Positions 15,390 through 15,478 of a stretch of 15,478 nucleotides of DNA are shown here, piece after piece. The notes below the pieces were generated by a model that saw only the letters and a list, made by a program, of their open reading frames with translations, made no database searches and had not been told where the DNA came from. A program made the translations under genes and the position numbers. Every line of letters starts with the position of its first letter. Position 1 is the stretch's first letter. Source of the stretch: JAYODW01 sp038116745 (lineage in GTDB: Bacteria > Pseudomonadota > Gammaproteobacteria > Ga0077536); NCBI GenBank assembly GCA_038116745.1, contig JAYODW010000063.1, positions 1 to 15,478 of the forward strand, written 5' to 3'.

Positions 15390-15427
15390 ATTTCTCGTAA
15401 GGCGCCACTCGCTACCAGCTGCGCGCT

Positions 15428-15478
15428 TTATTCAATAATTTTGGCGACGACACCTGCCCCGACGGTACGTCCACCCTC
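15428..15478 (-). CDS. tuf: Elongation factor Tu, 3' end only (first tuf copy)
   Basis: The frame entering at the right edge reads EGGRTVGAGVVAKIIE and stops at TAA (15430-15428). This is the conserved carboxy terminus of bacterial EF-Tu. Only 16 codons are present; the rest lies beyond the window. Placement directly upstream of tRNA-Trp and secE is that of tufB in other Gammaproteobacteria. The identification is firm for the family, though the fragment is short. Confidence 0.93.
   Translation of the reverse strand, partial: EGGRTVGAGVVAKIIE

Overview
The window is an uninterrupted minus-strand run of the conserved transcription/translation gene cluster of a gammaproteobacterium. Read from high to low coordinates it is: tuf (3' end only), tRNA-Trp, secE, nusG, rplK, rplA, rplJ, rplL, rpoB, rpoC, rpsL, rpsG, fusA, tuf (5' end only). 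I see no convincing gene on the plus strand and no mobile element, CRISPR array or phage gene. The order, with the rpoBC block joined directly to the str block (rpsL-rpsG-fusA-tuf), is the one known from Pseudomonas and many other Gammaproteobacteria; in E. coli the two blocks are at separate loci. RpoB, RpoC and NusG closely resemble the E. coli and Pseudomonas proteins, including the gammaproteobacterial insertions in both large RNA polymerase subunits. Genus cannot be fixed by eye.

Layout. 15428-15478: last 16 codons of a tuf gene. 15314-15389: tRNA-Trp(CCA). 14293-15207: secE and nusG, 12 nt apart. 13083-14217: rplK and rplA, 1 nt apart. 12788-13082: the largest non-coding gap (295 nt), holding an L10 leader autoregulatory RNA. 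11834-12787: rplJ and rplL. 11676-11833: a structured rplL-rpoB spacer. 3319-11675: rpoB and rpoC. 3111-3318: spacer with a strong sigma70-like promoter, an intrinsic terminator directly behind it, and further hairpins. 107-3110: rpsL, rpsG, fusA. 1-55: first 18 codons of a second tuf gene.

How the genes work together. rpoB and rpoC make the catalytic core of RNA polymerase. NusG couples polymerase to Rho and to the leading ribosome. L11, L1, L10 and L7/L12 build the ribosomal stalk and L1 arm; S12 and S7 are 30S proteins of the decoding centre and head. EF-G and EF-Tu are the elongation factors that work on the stalk, tRNA-Trp supplies translation, and SecE is part of the SecYEG export channel. 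Control visible in the sequence is mostly post-transcriptional: the L10 leader, an unusually good Shine-Dalgarno before rplL, intercistronic stem-loops and close gene spacing.

The gene content is ordinary and I found no new system. The best leads are regulatory: a promoter placed so that its transcript would start about 3 nt before a perfect 12-bp terminator hairpin between rpoC and rpsL; possible competing pairings in the rplJ leader; and window ends lying about 50-55 nt inside two tuf copies, which suggests a contig cut at a repeat.
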